The notes under the pieces: model-generated | The model's input: only the letters and a program-made list of their open reading frames with translations | Databases searched by the model: none | Told to the model about the DNA's origin: nothing | Translations under genes and position numbers: made by a program | From: JBJSXJ01 sp044235425 | Lineage (GTDB): Bacteria; Planctomycetota; Planctomycetia; Pirellulales; Pirellulaceae | DNA: 64,000 nt | Assembly: GCA_044235425.1 (NCBI GenBank) | Contig: JBIIHW010000012.1 | Coordinates: 61,881 to 125,880 of the forward strand | Direction: 5' to 3' | Part shown: one piece after another, positions 27,001 through 42,000 of the stretch | Numbering within the stretch: position 1 is the stretch's first letter | Layout: each line of letters starts with the position of its first letter

Positions 27001-30000
27001 CATAAGTGAAGGTGGAGGTACCGTTATCACCGCTGATCAGCGTCAAGCCCGTCAAGCCGCTGAGCGTCAGCGTGCCGACCGTGGTCGTCACAGTGACTCG
27101 AACCGGCGAGCTGGTGGTGGTGGCATCGTCGGAGATCGTCAGAGCGTTCGCGTTGGCGGCAGACAGCACGAGCGGTACGTCTTCAGCCACATTTTGCGTA
27201 GCTGGCACGTTGTTAACAGGCGGGTCATTCACGGAGACGACCGTGATGTTGACAACGTCCGTGTCGGTCTGAATTCCACCCGAGCCGGTATTGCCGTTGT
27301 CATTGGTCGTGATGGCCAGCGTCGCCGTGCCATTGAAGAAATCTGCCGGACGGAAGATTATGCCATTCAGCGCGGTGTTGATGTTCGACATCGTACCGGT
27401 GAAGCTCATCGTGGCATCGTCGGTGCCATCACCGACGGTGAAGGTCAAGCCGGCGCGACCGCTGAGCGTGACAAAGCCGTTTCCGGCCGTCAAGCTGACT
27501 CGCACGATCCCCGCCGCTCCCGCATCGACATCGGTGATCGAAATCACTCGGGCCGGTGATGACGTCGACGAGAACGTGATTGGCTCCTCGTCGTTTGTCG
27601 TAGCTGTGAACGGCGTGGTGAGACCATTAAACAGATTCACGGGCGCGTCATTGACCGCTCGCACCGTGATTGCAATCGTATCGGTGTCGGACTGCGGCGT
27701 CACGCCACCCGTGTTGCCGAGATCGTTGAGCGTGATTGTGACACTCGCGGATCCATTGAAATCTTGATTGCCGCGGAAGATGAGTCCGTCGAGTGCGGCG
27801 TTGATGTCGGCCAGCGTACCGCGGAACTTCATCAGCGTATCGGCTGTACCATCACCCAAACCACCTGAGAAGCTGAAGTCCAGACCCGTTGTGCGGCTGA
27901 GGGTCAGCACGCCATTCGCCGCCGACAGAGTGACTTCGACCGGCTGAGCACCAGCGTCGTCGGTCACAATAATCGGATTACCGTTGGCGTTCGAGAACAC
28001 CAGGTCCGTATCCTCATCGACCGACTGAGCGACTGGAACAAGGTTCGATGGCGAGTCGTTCACGGGCGTGACGACGATCGGTACCGTATCGGTGTCTTCC
28101 AGCGGTCCACCCTTGCCGGTCAACCCACGATCGTTCGTGGTGATGACAATTGACGCCAGGCCATCAAAATTGGCTGTCGGACGGAAGGTGAAGCCGTTTA
28201 GACGATTGTTGATATTGGAAACGCTTCCCGTGAACTGCATCACCGGATCTGCCGTTCCATCACCTTCACTAAAGACTAGCCCCGTGGTGCTCGGCAGCGT
28301 GATCGTGCCGTTGTTGACTACGATGCGTACCTGCACGGTTCCCGCTGAGCCGGCTTCGAGATCCGAAACCGTGATTCGCCGCGATGTGGTGTTGGAGAAG
28401 GTGAGGGTGCCAGCATCTTCCGCCATCGTGATTGCGCCGATCGCGGGGAACGTGGTCGAACCATTCCACTGGTTGATGGGGGCATCATTCACCGCCGTTA
28501 CGTTCACGGTAATCGTGCTGCTAATCGGATTGATGTAGCCTGGGTTTTGCGTCGTGTTTGAATTTCCAGAGTTGCCCAGATCATCCACGAACACGTTCAC
28601 GAGAGCGGCACCGCTGAAATTCAAATTACCCAGGAAGGTCATACCATCCAGAGCGGCATTGATTTGCGCAGGCGTACCAACAATGGTCACAGAGCTGGTG
28701 TTGTCGTTGGTGATGATAGCGCCGGTGCCGTTGACGACATCGAACCGTGCCGCTCCCACCGACTCGCTAATCACCACTCGCAGCACACCAGCATTGGCTG
28801 CCGGGTTGTAAGCCGTCTCGAGCACATCGACGTCCGAGACGGTGATGGCATTACCATTGGCGGCTGAGAAGGTCAGCAGCGTATCCTCGTCGACGAACTG
28901 TGTCGGCGGAATAACGCTTAGCGGTCCATCGTTCATCGGATTAACGGTGAGCGAGATGGTATCGGTATCGGTGAGTGCCACGCCGGTCATACCACCCACG
29001 CTGCCGCTGTTACCCAGGTCATCGCTGGTGACCACCACGGCATCACTGCCGTTGAAGTGCAAATTACCCTGATAGGTGAGCTGATCCAGAGCAGCGTTCA
29101 CATTGTTGAGCGGTCCGGTAAGGACCACGGTTTTCGTTCCATTATCCGTGACGGTCACTCCACTCACGACGTTGACGATGGTCAGCGTACCGCTGGTCAC
29201 CGACAGAGTCACCTTCACGTCGCCGTTGCCTTCGTTGTTAGCATAGTCGGCGTCAGCCACGGTGATACGAGTCGTACCCGTGAAGACCAGTGGTTCATCC
29301 TCGTTCACGCTACGGCTCGGGGTGCCCGTGAGCGGACTACCGCCGTACTGATTGACTGGTGCGTCGTTGATCGGCACGACGTTGATCAGAACCGTGTCGG
29401 TATCCGTCAGTGCTTCGTTGAGCGGTCCGTCGATGGTGACATAGCCCGTATTGCCCAGGTCATCCGTCTTAATCACGACGCTGGCGATCGCATTCGTGTT
29501 GTTGAAATTCGTCGGCGAGTTACGGAAGATCAGGCCATCGAGCACGCTGTTGACATCCGCGATGGGCCCTTGCACCGTGACCACGGACGTGTCGTTGTTC
29601 GTGATCGTCGTACCGGTGATTGAACCGACAACCGTCAGAATGCCGTTGGTTGCGGTGAGCGTTACCTGAACGATTCCGGTGCCTTCGTTGACATCAACAT
29701 CGGAGGTCGTGAGTCGAGTGGCGCCGGTGAAGACGAGATTCGTGTCTTCATCGACATTCAGCGTCGGTGTCGTCGTGAAGGTCGTGCCACCGAACAGATT
29801 GATCGGAGCATCGTTGGTCGGCAGGACGGTAAGCAGGACGGTGTCGGTATCGGTGAGTGCACCACCGCTACCGGTGTGTCCCAAATCGTCGGTGAGGATC
29901 GTGATTGTTTCCACACCGTTGAAGTTCAAGTCGGACTGATAGCTCAGCGTGAGCAGCGCCGAGTTCACCAGATCGATGTCACCGGTGATCGTGACGGCGT

Positions 30001-33000
30001 GAGACGTGTTGTTGGTGACCGTCACGCCGGTGGGCGTGGTGCCAATCGTCAAGTTTCCACTGACCGCCGATACGAAGACAATGACCGATGGATCAGCCGC
30101 CGTCTCGCGCACATCCACATCGGTGACCTGAATCTTGTTTGCCCCTGTAAAGGCAAAGGTGGTGATGTCTTCGTAGGTGATCAGATTGGGCGGGGTCGCG
30201 GGGAACACGTTGACCGGAGCGTCGTTCACGGCATTGACCGTGATGATGACAGTTTCGGTATCGGTGAGTGCGCCCAGGCCGCTGGTTGGATCGTCGTTGT
30301 TACCAAGATCGTTCACCGTCATCTTGATGGTCGCTGGCGTACCACCGGGGATGAACGAGTTGTAGTTCAGGTCTGGTAGGAAGACGATGCCGACCAGAGC
30401 ACCATTCACTTGAGCACGCGTGCCGGTGAAGATGACCGTCGTGGTACTCGCACCCGTAATCGTGGCACCCGTGCCGGTATTAACCACACTGATCGTGCCA
30501 TTGGTGGCCTCGAGCGTCACCTGAATGGCATCCGTCGGCTCGCCGCGACCCAAATCCGGATCGGAGGCCGAGAGAGCACTACCGAGACTGACGCCGGCCG
30601 GATCGTCTTCGTTGACCGTAAACGCGGCCGTCGTCGGGAACGTCTGGCCGCCGTTAAAGAGGGCGAACGGAGCATCATTGACCGGTAGGACCTTGATGAA
30701 CGCGGTCGCGGGCAAGAGGCTATCGAGCGGATCGGCGACTCCCGCCGTGGTGCCGTTATCGCGGACATAGTACTGGAACGAATCGTTATCACCACCAGGA
30801 TTCCACTGGAAGTTGAAATCGGCTGGCGGGGTGTACGTCAGCGTGCCGCCGACCGAGTTGAGCGTAACCGTTCCACCCTTGGTGGTGGTCACGGTCAGCA
30901 CCTTGTTGGTGCCGTCCCACAGTGAGCTCACCTGAAGCGTCTGAGCGGACTCATCATCCACCGTACCGGTAGGCACCGTATAGCTCGGATCACCGAACGG
31001 CGTCTTGTCGTTCAGCACCAAGTCATTGCTGTTGAAGGTGTAGAAGTTTGGCGAGGCAGGATCTTCGAGCGTCGTGAGCGTTGTGCCGCTGGGCAGATCG
31101 TCGTAGGCGATTGGCGCTTCGTTCACTTCTTGCACCGTGATGTTCACGGTGCCGAGTGTGTTCGATACCAACATGCCGCTGGACAAATCTCGCAGCCGAT
31201 ACGTAAACGAATCCGGTCCGTTGTAGTTCGTCAGTGGCTTGTAGACGAACGTGCCATCAGGATTGAGCACGAACGAGGCGGCGTGGGTGGGCGGCGTAAC
31301 GAGGAACGCGCGGAACGAGTCGCCGTTGGCATCGGTATCGTTGAGCAGCACGCTGTTATCGTTTGCAGTTCCTACCGTGCCGGTCGTGTCATTCACGGTG
31401 AGCGTATCGTCCTCGCGAACAACGTAGGTATCCGTGGTCGGAACGGGTGGATTACCGGCGAAAATCCGCAGCGAGTAATCTTCGACTTCACCACCTACTG
31501 ACACGTTATCCGACGTCAAACCACCCGCCAGGCTGAAGCGGAACCGCGTGGCAATGTTGACGTTCGTAGCGGCGGAGATGGGCGTGAAGATATTCAGCCG
31601 GTTGACGCCGGTAGCGAGCAACGAATTGATGAAATAATGTTCGTTCGGATCGGCCCAGTCGCCGTCCGCATTCCAATCGAACCAAGCGTCGAGATAGCCG
31701 ACGCCGCTGGCCACGATATCGAGCGGCGTGACGGTGGTGTTGGGGTTGAGCGGAATCCGCAGATCGCCTCCCAGGCGAAGACCATCTTCATCGTTGTCCG
31801 CTCGCAGTTCCACATCGGTGCTGCTGACCTTGACCGCGGAAATGCTGAGGCCAGCGCCGGTGACGACATCGGCGATATGCGACCGTCCGATGGCCAAGAC
31901 CACCTTGTCGGCGATCATATCGGTCGTGTCCGTGGTATTGAACGGGATCACGATCGTCGGCGCGACTGGTTCGCGGCCATCGCTGTCGAAGACGAACTTT
32001 ACCGTAGTGCCGCGATTGGTGATCTCAAAGGCATCGCCGTCCGAAACAGCGCCAATCGTGAGTCGCCCGGTGACGCTGCTGTAGGTCAAACTGCCACTGG
32101 ACAGCGTCGTATCGACACTGAGTGCAGTGGCGGTGATGAGCGAGTCGATGGTGGTGCCGAGCGTCGTGTCGTCCGACGTCGCAGGCAGCGTCGGATTGGC
32201 ATCGACTTCCGCATCGACGAATCGGCCGAGGTAGATTGTCGTCGCGTTGTCGTAAACAACATGTCGCGCGCCGTTGTTAACGAAGAACGTGGCGAAACGC
32301 TGGGTCGGCTGGTTATCGAAAGCGTCGCCGTAGTCGAGTACGACGCCTGGCATCAGGATGGTGAAGCGAGTGGAGCCGTCAGCTTGATTCGGCTGCAGCA
32401 AATTCCCCGCTAGATCCTTAATGCCCGACAGCGTGATGACATAGGCTGCGCTATTGCGCCAGACACCCGAGAGCGGTGTGATCCGCAGCAAGTTGCTGCC
32501 GGCCTGGAAGCCAATGACGTAGTCGACACTCGGCTGCAGCTGAACACCGTCGCGGAAGACAAGCACATTGCTGGTGTTGACGGTCGTCTGATCGATACCC
32601 GTACCTTCGACCGGCAGGGCAGAACCCAAACCGTCCTTCAGGACGATGTCGAATGACGAATAGACACCTTCGTTTAATTTCACCACGGTGAGGGTTTGAT
32701 CGACATCACGGCCTTCGGAGTCGTTGTCTTGGGGGACGACGAGTTCAGCGAATGGTCCGTTGAAGTCATTGCGATCGAACGCACCGCGATCGATGTAGAC
32801 ATTCGAACCCTGGCCGGAAGGCGTAGCCACGGTCGGATCGTCATAGCGCAACTGGCCGGTAACGTCCAATTCTGGAGCAATGATCGGCGATGCGGCGATT
32901 CCCAGCGGCTGCTTGATGCGAGTCAGGAAGTCGTTGCGATCCTGCAAACTGCCGAGCGAGCTGTCGATCGCCTTGGAGAGCGACTGCAGGTAGAAATTTC

Positions 33001-36000
33001 GTCGGGCCGTGCTGACGAACAGCGGATCGGCGGTGGCGAGCGTGATGGGGAACGAGCCCAGACCAATGCCGCCGGTCGACGCATTCGTGTTGTTGTTTTG
33101 GTACAACGTGCCGCCGATCACCGTCGTGCTGGTCGCTGCATCTGCAGTGATGTTAATCCCCGTGTTGAGGTTAGCAACGATGTTATTGAGCAACGTCGGG
33201 CTGACGAACTGATCGATCTGGATACCGGTATCACCCGACCTGCGACCATAGATCGTGTTGTTAAACACACGGACGAATGAGACGGCCGAGTCGACACCGT
33301 TGTTGGTATTATCGCCGCTGATGCGAATTCCACCATTACCGCCGCCGACCAGGACGTTGTTGAGCAGAACAGCGCCGGGCGTTAGGCGATCGGTATTGAG
33401 TGCGTCGGCAGTCTTTGGGAAGCCGGGGTGCGGTAGCACGCCGATGCCACCCGGTTGATCCATGAGATCGGGGCGACTTCGTGGACCGTTGTCGACCAGA
33501 ATTCCCCACTGCGACGCATCGCGAATGATGTTCGAGTTGATGACCACCTGGCCCTGGTCACGTTCGCGGTTTTCGTCTCCGAAGAAGTTGTACTGAACGA
33601 ACTGCTTCTGCGACTGATCGAGTCGCGAGTAGGTGAGACCGTTCACGCCGGTGAGTCCAGTGCGAATATTGTTGCGGCCACCATAGAAGACGGGCTGGAG
33701 CGCGCCCGTGATATCAAACGCATAGATACGGCCGCCGGAGGTCACGCCGAACAGCATGTCGCCGTAAACACCGCTGCCACTGCCGGCAGGCCGAGTTGTC
33801 AAACCGGCGAACACGGGAGCATTCGGTGGATTGACGGTAGCGATGAGCGTGAGCGCACCGGTCGTCAGATTGATGCTCATCAAACGACCTTGGTTGGTGA
33901 CGACGTAATCGACCGTTCCCAGCCGAGTCATACCGGTAATCGTTTCCGAGGAGGTGCCGCCTGGGGGTAGCGTGAGTCGTGCCACTTCGACGATGTCGGT
34001 GCCGGCTCCGCTTAAGCGATTCGTGCCAGTGCGGCTGGGCACTCCGCCCGAATTCTGGGCGCTGCCGTTGGCCGCATTGAACACGTAGAGCACGTTGCGG
34101 TAGCGGGTGAGTGGCCCGCAATCCGTGGCGTCAAAGGCTGGGCGATCACCAATCGCGTACAGCGAATTCCCAGTGGAACCCGTGAACATCATGGCGTTGA
34201 AGTTAATACCCACATCCTGAGGACCTTCAGCCAAGTTACCGTCACAGGTTGCTTCCTCGAACGTTTGAATGTTGTCATCACCCAGGTTGGTCGAATCGCC
34301 GTTGATGGGGCTGATTCGCAGGAAATTACCCGCGGTGGCGTCCGTCGTGCCGTTCGTGAATGTGAACAGCGAACCATCGGGACGAGCCGCCAAATCACCA
34401 GCGACGTCATCGTACGTACCGATCGCATTAGCGACCGATGCGGTGAATGGATCAATCGCCAGGACCTGAGAACCGCCGCCACTGGTGCGATTCAAGTAGA
34501 GCACGAAATCGCTGGGGAGTCCGAAATCGGTGGCACCATTTACGTTGCTTTGGGCGTTACCGATCAGGTTGACGCGATTGTCGGTCGACAACGTACCGCT
34601 CACCGTGCCATCGCTGAGCGTGGCCTTGATATCCAGCACGCCTTGGACAGCGGATGAATTGATGGCATCACGCATCCGTGCCGCGACTTCGTGGTCCTTA
34701 AAGGTTGGTCGGAATCCAACCAGAACGTTGCCCGCCGTGACACCCTTCAGCGGGCTGCCAGCCGCGAGATTCAAATCTTCGTACTCAAACGTCAACGTGT
34801 TCACGCCATCGCTGATCACGAACTGATCACCGTCGGCGATGGCCGCACCCATCGGCGCCACGAGCGTAATCTGCTGTGCGACTCGACCGTTCGTATCGAT
34901 ACCATCCGTGACCAGACGTGCGGGCGGAGTAAACTGGTTATCCTCCCAGAACTCAGCGGACCGTCGCATTTCGATTTGGTACGGACCGGTGAGGATTTCG
35001 GGGGACTGATCCGGCAAGTCGCTGTTGAGCAGTTCGGTGTTATCACGGAAGGTCATGTCATTGGTGGCGTTTGTCACCATTTCGCCACGTTCAGCAAAAC
35101 CAATGATGATGTCGTCGAGATAGACACCTTCAAAGGCGTTCGATACACCGCGGCGGGAAGGACCGGCACCCAAAAACAGATTGGCTGACACGCTGGGAAT
35201 CGCCTCGTCATTCTCACCGAACACATCACCCGGCAATGAATCCTCAAAGCCCCACCGGGGACCATTGTTCGGACCAGCGGATTGGGCGGTGACGGAGTGT
35301 CGAATCATGCGCACAAGATCGTCATCGCGCTTGATGCTCAGCAGATTTCCAGCCGCAAACGTGTTCGCCATCGCGGTCTGGAAGACGGTCGCTACTTGCG
35401 TGTTCGTCATCGCAGCTGAGATCCGCAGACGGACGTTGGCTGGGGCGACACCTGCAGCGCCTTCCACGAAATTGGTCGGCAAGCCGGTGACTCCGGTGAC
35501 CGTGACGTTGAACGTTCCGCTGTAGAGGTTGATGCGATAATCGTCGGTCAGGATGACGGTGAGTCCAAGATTGGCGCTCGTAATCGCGGCGGCCACATCG
35601 GTCGCGATGTCTTTCGCGCTGCGAGTGCCATCGACTTGAATGTTGTTACCACCCGTCGCGGCCGTTGTAAACGTGAAGGTAGCGCTGCCGGTCGAACCGG
35701 TGACGGTGAAAGCACCCGTCGTGTTGTTGATGTTGCCGCCCGCAGGAATGATGAGGGTCGGGCCCATGTCAACTTCAAACGTGGCACTCGCGGGCGTGGT
35801 ACCGCTTACCGTCAGCGTCTGACCATCGCGCAATTTACTGCCAGCCAGAGCTCGCAGTTCCTCACCCGTCGTACTGATGTTGCCCACACTCATGCTGCCC
35901 GCGGTCGAGAAATCGAATCGCAAACGCAGGTTTTCTTCACCGGCGAACAGGTCGAGTGGGATGCGAGCTTGGCGCCACGAGTTTGTGTTCTGAAAGAGTT

Positions 36001-39000
36001 CCTGGACGCAGGGGGTTGAGGAACCGGTCGGGTAGGCACACGCTCCGTCGCCCTTCCCGTAATCGCGCTCATCCGCCTGTGCAGCACTCTGGAACGAATT
36101 GTTCGTTCCCAGGAGAGACCAGTTGCCGTCATCACCGGCGACGAAGACGCGGAAGGCGTCTGGCTGTTCACGCGTTCCCGGCGCGTAATCCTGATCGTCC
36201 GGCTCCGACTGCAGGAAGTAGCTGAAGTAGAGCATCGGCTTGTCGCTGGCATCATAGCCCTTGAGCGAGAAGGGATTGGTGATGAGCGAACCGTGAGCAC
36301 CACCCGGCGAGTTGAGCGGCCCAAAGTAATAACTTCCGGCCCCATTTCCCGATGGAGCACGGGTGTCATCGAGTGGATTGACGATGCCGTGACCGGGATC
36401 GTCCGCTCGATTATTTTGCCATTGCCAAAGGTTTTCGGTGAGATTCGAGAAGGCGAGACCGTTGACGTTCGTGGCACCAGTCGGGATGTTCGACTGATTG
36501 TCATAGAACACTCGCTGTGGTTGCCCCAGCGGATCGAAGGCATAGAGCCGTCCGCCGGTTGTGATGGCAAACAGCGTGGTCGCATAGGCGCCATTTTCGG
36601 TCGTCGCAGGTCCAGCCGTCACGCCCGCAAACTGCGGGGCTCCAGCGATCGTGCTGAAGATCGTAGCGGCCGCCGTGTTCAAGTTGAGCGTTCCGAGTCG
36701 ACCTTGACTGGTGACGATAAACGTCACGCCTGCAATTTGCGTCATGCCGGTGATCAATTCGCCTGGATTGACCCCCGTGACGATTCCCACTTCCACGATG
36801 TCGGTACCGGCACCGGCGAGTCGCCCGGTACCCGTACGTGTCGGGAAATTGGTTCGGTTCTGAGCGGCTCCATTGGCTGCGTTGAACTGATACAGCACGT
36901 TAGGATAGCCGATGAGTGGTCCGCACTCGGTGGCATCGAACGGCGGTCGCGTACCCACGGCGAAGAGGGCGGTTCCAGACGAGCCGGTGAACAGCATCGC
37001 GTTGAAGTTCACACCGACATTTTGCTGCGTCTCCGTGAAGCTCGTATCGCAGGTCGTTTCTTCAAAGGTAAGAATCCCGTCATCGCCCACGGACGTGGCC
37101 GCTGCGGTACCGGGGTCGATACGCAGCAGATTGCCGGCAGCGGCGTCGGTCGTGCCGTGCGAGAACGTGAAGAGATTTCCATCGGGTCGCAGCGCCAAGT
37201 CGCCCGTGTTCGGTGCATAGCCACCCAGTGTCGACTCAACCGCTCCCGTGAAGGGATCAATCGTAATGACGCTGGAAGACGTGCCGCTGCTGGAATTCAC
37301 AAACAGCACGACGTCACCGAGGTGATAATTCACCGGGCTTGTGTCGACGGCAAGATCGTAGTTGAGCAACGTCGGTACTTTGGGTTGATTGGCCGTCGCC
37401 GGTTCCGTTCCCGCCGGGATCAGGTCGAAGTGCTCTTCGACAATACGATCGACCGAGTTCACAGGCTCCAGTCTCAGAAGCGGGTTGGCCGCATTGGCAA
37501 CCAGGAACTGATCCATCTGACGGGGAATCAGCGCGTTCGAGGTCACTGCCACCTTGTAGAACTCATCGGCGGCCGTGGTGCTCGGCAAATTGATCGGTCC
37601 GATGAACGGATCGAGTTTGCCAACGCTGCCGCGGTCCAGATCGTTGAGGTTGTTGCCCGAGAGCGGTGCCGGGCGATCTTCGGCGACGTTCGAGTCTTTG
37701 CCGATAGCCACCAAACGCCCCGCGGCATCAAATAGCCACATCGACAAATTGCCGCGTGCCAACCCGTCTGAATAATCCAGATCGATCGTTGTGCTGATGT
37801 ACGTGGTTCCGTTGGGACCTTCTTGCGTTCCCTGAATCGAATCATAGAACGTCTTGAAGCGGTAGAAGTCGACATCAGCTTCCGACGTCACCTGACCAGC
37901 GACACTCAAGGCCGCACGATCACTATTCATCAAATTGCCAAGATTCTGCGATGCGGGTGCGGTGGAATTGTCACCCACCTGCTCAGCGGCTTCACCCAAC
38001 AGCGGCGAATGATAGGGGACGCCGATCAGCTCCAATCCGTTCGTCGCATACCGAATGTCCGCATAACGAACCGTCGAACCCGCCAACTCGTCTGTCTCTC
38101 GCAGACGAATCTGTAACTGATACGACCCGAGCGATTGCCCCGCGTTGATGTCGTTGAGTGTCGCGCTGTGGCTCCGCACTCGCACGTGATACAAGCTGCG
38201 CTCGCCCACCGTACCGGGCAGCACCACGCGGAATCCCGCGTCCCGGACGTTGGTCGAGTAGGTATCTTTGGCCAAACCGTCCCAGCTATTGCTGTTAGCA
38301 TAGCCTACCGCTTGGCTACTGAGCGGATTGGCCTTCACCGTCTCGGGGTCCGACACAAAGTTGATCACGCCCGTGATCTGTTCAGCGAGCGAATTGTCGG
38401 AGCGAGCGAGCACGTTGCCGCTCGTATCAATCAGCTCCACAATGCTATCGAGCGAGGTGGAGGTGCGATCGATGTCAATCCAAATCTGTGTGCCGGCCGA
38501 GCCTTCGAAGCTATAGATGTCGATATCATTACGTTGGCTGAGCGTACCTTGCAGGGTGAAGCCCAATCGCAAATTCTCGTCGCTCGACTTCGCGGCAGCA
38601 GCCAGTAACCCCAGGTACTGCGCCGTCGCCGGTGTCGCATTGATACCAGGAGCCGACGTGTTCGTAGATTCGCGTTCGTAGGCAATGTCGACGTTGCGGT
38701 CATTGCTGAACGAATCCAGTTTAATGCTGCGCCAGTCAGCGGCCGCCGCGACTCCGGCGCCACCATTGGTGTCGTAGCTGGCCGCACCGTCGGCTTGAAA
38801 GCCCGCGCCGACAGTATCGTCTCGAAGCGACGTCAGGATCACGGGGAAGCCGGGCTGACCAACGATCTGTACCGTGCCGCCGATGCGATCAGCGATGTCC
38901 AGCGGTCGGCCGCTGGCGGTGAAGCCTGCATTCGCACCTTGCAACTTGACGACCAAACTTTCGTTCGGGCTGCTATTCAGCGTCAGTCCACCGAAAAGAT

Positions 39001-42000
39001 GCAAGTCCGGAACGACGATTTCACTGCGCAGCACATGGACGATGTCGGTATCGTCCCAAACCGACTGCGTGGTGAGCGTCGCACCGCGGACATCGAGTCC
39101 GTTCGTGCCGTTGCCCGACAGCTTATTCGCGCGGACAAGTGGCCCCTGATTACTCGGATAGTCAATGACCTGATTGACCGGATTACGCTGGCGACCTAGA
39201 TCGTTCAGCAGATCGGCAGTCAGTGCGTTGGCGTTGATCGTCAGCGCCGAACCAGCGTTGTCACGAATGATGTTCCCGACAATCGTCGGCTGCGAGCCAC
39301 TGATGTAAATTGCCGCTGAAACATTCGCACCACGCCCGTAACGGTCGGAGGGCGCCGTGCCGCCAGTCCCATCGGCGTTGGATTCGATGATGGAGTTGGT
39401 CAAGCGCAAATCACCTTGCGACACTGACACAGGATTGAATCCGGCAAATTCACCTTCCACTCGATTGATACCACCGCCGAACGTGATCAACGCATTGTCG
39501 ATGCTCGCCTGGCTGAGCGGTCCAACGAAGAGACCACCCCAGTCACCCGCGACGGGGCTGGCTTCCGACGTGCCACGGTTATCATCGTTATTCGTATCGA
39601 ACGTGCCGCTGCCGCCGTAACGATCATCGGCCTTCGACGTGAACACGATCACGTGCCCTTCGTCACCTTCGGCGATGAAGTTGCCACCATCGACGGCTTC
39701 GATGCGACCGCCATCAAACTTGACGATCGTTCCTGCATCGATCACCAGTCCGGCATCGGTACGAGGCCGATCGACCGTCGTGCGAATCGTGAGCGTGCCG
39801 CTGCTGGTTCGTCCCAAATCGGTGAAGGAAGTTGCGGATCGATCGAGTTCACCGATCAAACTGTAGGGCCCCGCGCCACCCGCCGCGCTGCGATAAACTC
39901 GCCGTGCGTTGTAGTCCCCCGTGGCCGGAGGCAGGTTGGCCAGACGCACGGAGTTATTCGCGCCCGATACGGTCACATTCGCGGTCGCGGCCGACGTTAC
40001 GCCTTCGTTCCCCACGGCGTCGACGTAGACAACTCGGTAGTTGTACGTGCCGGCGGCGAGTGTACCGCCCACGTTGTTTTGGGCTGTGAGGGTGATCAGA
40101 TTTACGGGCGGTGCCGTGACATCGCGTACGGGTCCACCAGGCGTGCCCGCAATCAACAGATTGTCACCGACGATGTGTGGGATGTCGGTGTCATCCAATC
40201 GAGCGGTAACCGTCAGTGGGATGAGACTCGAGCCAGCCGGAGTATTGATCCGTACGAAGAGTCCATTAGCCGAGTTGTTGACCAAGCGGTTGTGATGAAC
40301 TTCTAAACCAACTCGACTGTAATCCGGCGTGAACGCACCCGCAGCTTGATACCGCAGCGCTTCAAAGTTGGTTTCTTCAAAGCTATCCGGCGTCGCTCCA
40401 ATCGGAGCATCGGCGCTGTTGGAGATCTTGTTATACGTGGCCGTCAATCGCACATCGTAGGCATCGATCGGACGGACGGTTTGCGTGAGCGAGTCCACCT
40501 GTACTCGACCACCGCCAAACCGCATGTCGGCGTTGTTGACGTAGTTCAGGAAAATCCCCTGGCGATCGTAGGTGAAACGTCCCTGAGCGCGATCGATATT
40601 TTCGCGGAAGTCCAAACCACCCCAGTCACCCGCCGCTGGCGTCGTGGGCAGGTCATTCGTACTGGTGCCTAACGCCTTGTCGTTATATGACGTGAAGAAC
40701 ACGCTGCGGTCAGGCGTACCGAGCACTTGCAGGGCACCACCGCTCACATCCACCGCCGTAGTTGTACTGCCGACGCCGATGCGCGTGCCTCGGACCTTGA
40801 TGATCGCTCCATTGTCGATCATCACCGTCACCCCCTTAGGTACCACCATCGTGGCACCGTCGCTCAGCGGTGTATTCAGAGGACCACCACGACCCAGTTC
40901 ATAGGCCTGATTGTCACTGGTCGTGTCAAGATCGTTGTCGGTACCGGGATTGGCGATCACCCGCACAATCTGTCCCGCTGTGGCCGCTGCCAAGGCCGTC
41001 GACAAGTTGTTGAATGGTGTGGTCATCGTTCCGTTACCACCACTGGGCGCTGACTTGTCAACGAACAGCGTGTTGTTGGCTGCGGGTGTCGAGTTGACCG
41101 TTTGGCTGCGGAACCAGAAGTTATAGACGCCGCCGGGAGTTCCATCGCCGTCACCATCCAGTGCGGTACCGGCGTTGTCGACGATCGAATTCGTAGCCGC
41201 AGGACGGAAATCAACTCGCAGCTGATAATCCCCTTGGCTCTTACCACCCAGGCTGCTTTGAGCGACGCTCGGGTCGTATTCCGTGCCTTTCGCTGCAACG
41301 GCGATGAAGTAGGTGCCGGCCGGCAATTTACCGACCTTCAAGAGCGAATCCTGACTGTAATAATCATCGTTCTGGGTGACCAGTTCGCGTACTCCCGGTG
41401 ACGTTTCGCGGTAGAGTCGCAGGGTCGCATCGAGCTGGCTGGAATCCGCCATCCGCTCGGCAAAAACTTCCACCGACAAATCGCCACTTGTCCCCACCGG
41501 CACATCAAAGCGGTACATGTCGACGTCCATTCCATCCGGACGATACATGTATTGCATGTGCATTAAGTCGGCGTCGCTCGGAAAAATTGCTTCCGGGTTG
41601 GCCGGATAAGCGGGAAGACTCGCCAGTGGCCCCTGGTCGGTATAGGGCAAATCGTACGTGTGCCCCTGTCCCAACAAGTGACCGATTTCGTGCAGCGCAA
41701 CACTCATCCAGGAGCCGCCATACTGGTTCGTCCACGACTCGGCCGCATCCATGATCGCCAGCGAACCACCGGCCAGACCAGCGACACCGCCCGCGCCCGT
41801 CGGAATCGTGGGATCGAGCGCTCGCAAGTCACCGGTCACAATCGTGTAACCCGACGCGGGCGTCTCAACAAAGCGAATGCCGGAGTACCGCGAGTAGAGA
41901 TCAAAGATCTCACGAGCTCGCTGCTTTTGCTCTTCCGTAATCTGATTGTGCAAATCCACGCCGAACGGATCCTGACCATACACATCCTGGAAGTTGTAGG

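Noticed and set aside
36293..37735. A 480-residue plus-strand open frame antisense to the first giant gene, and other long antisense frames
   Set aside because: They mirror codon bias of the opposite strand, have no recognisable domains or start signals, and the minus-strand frame is continuous with clear protein repeats.
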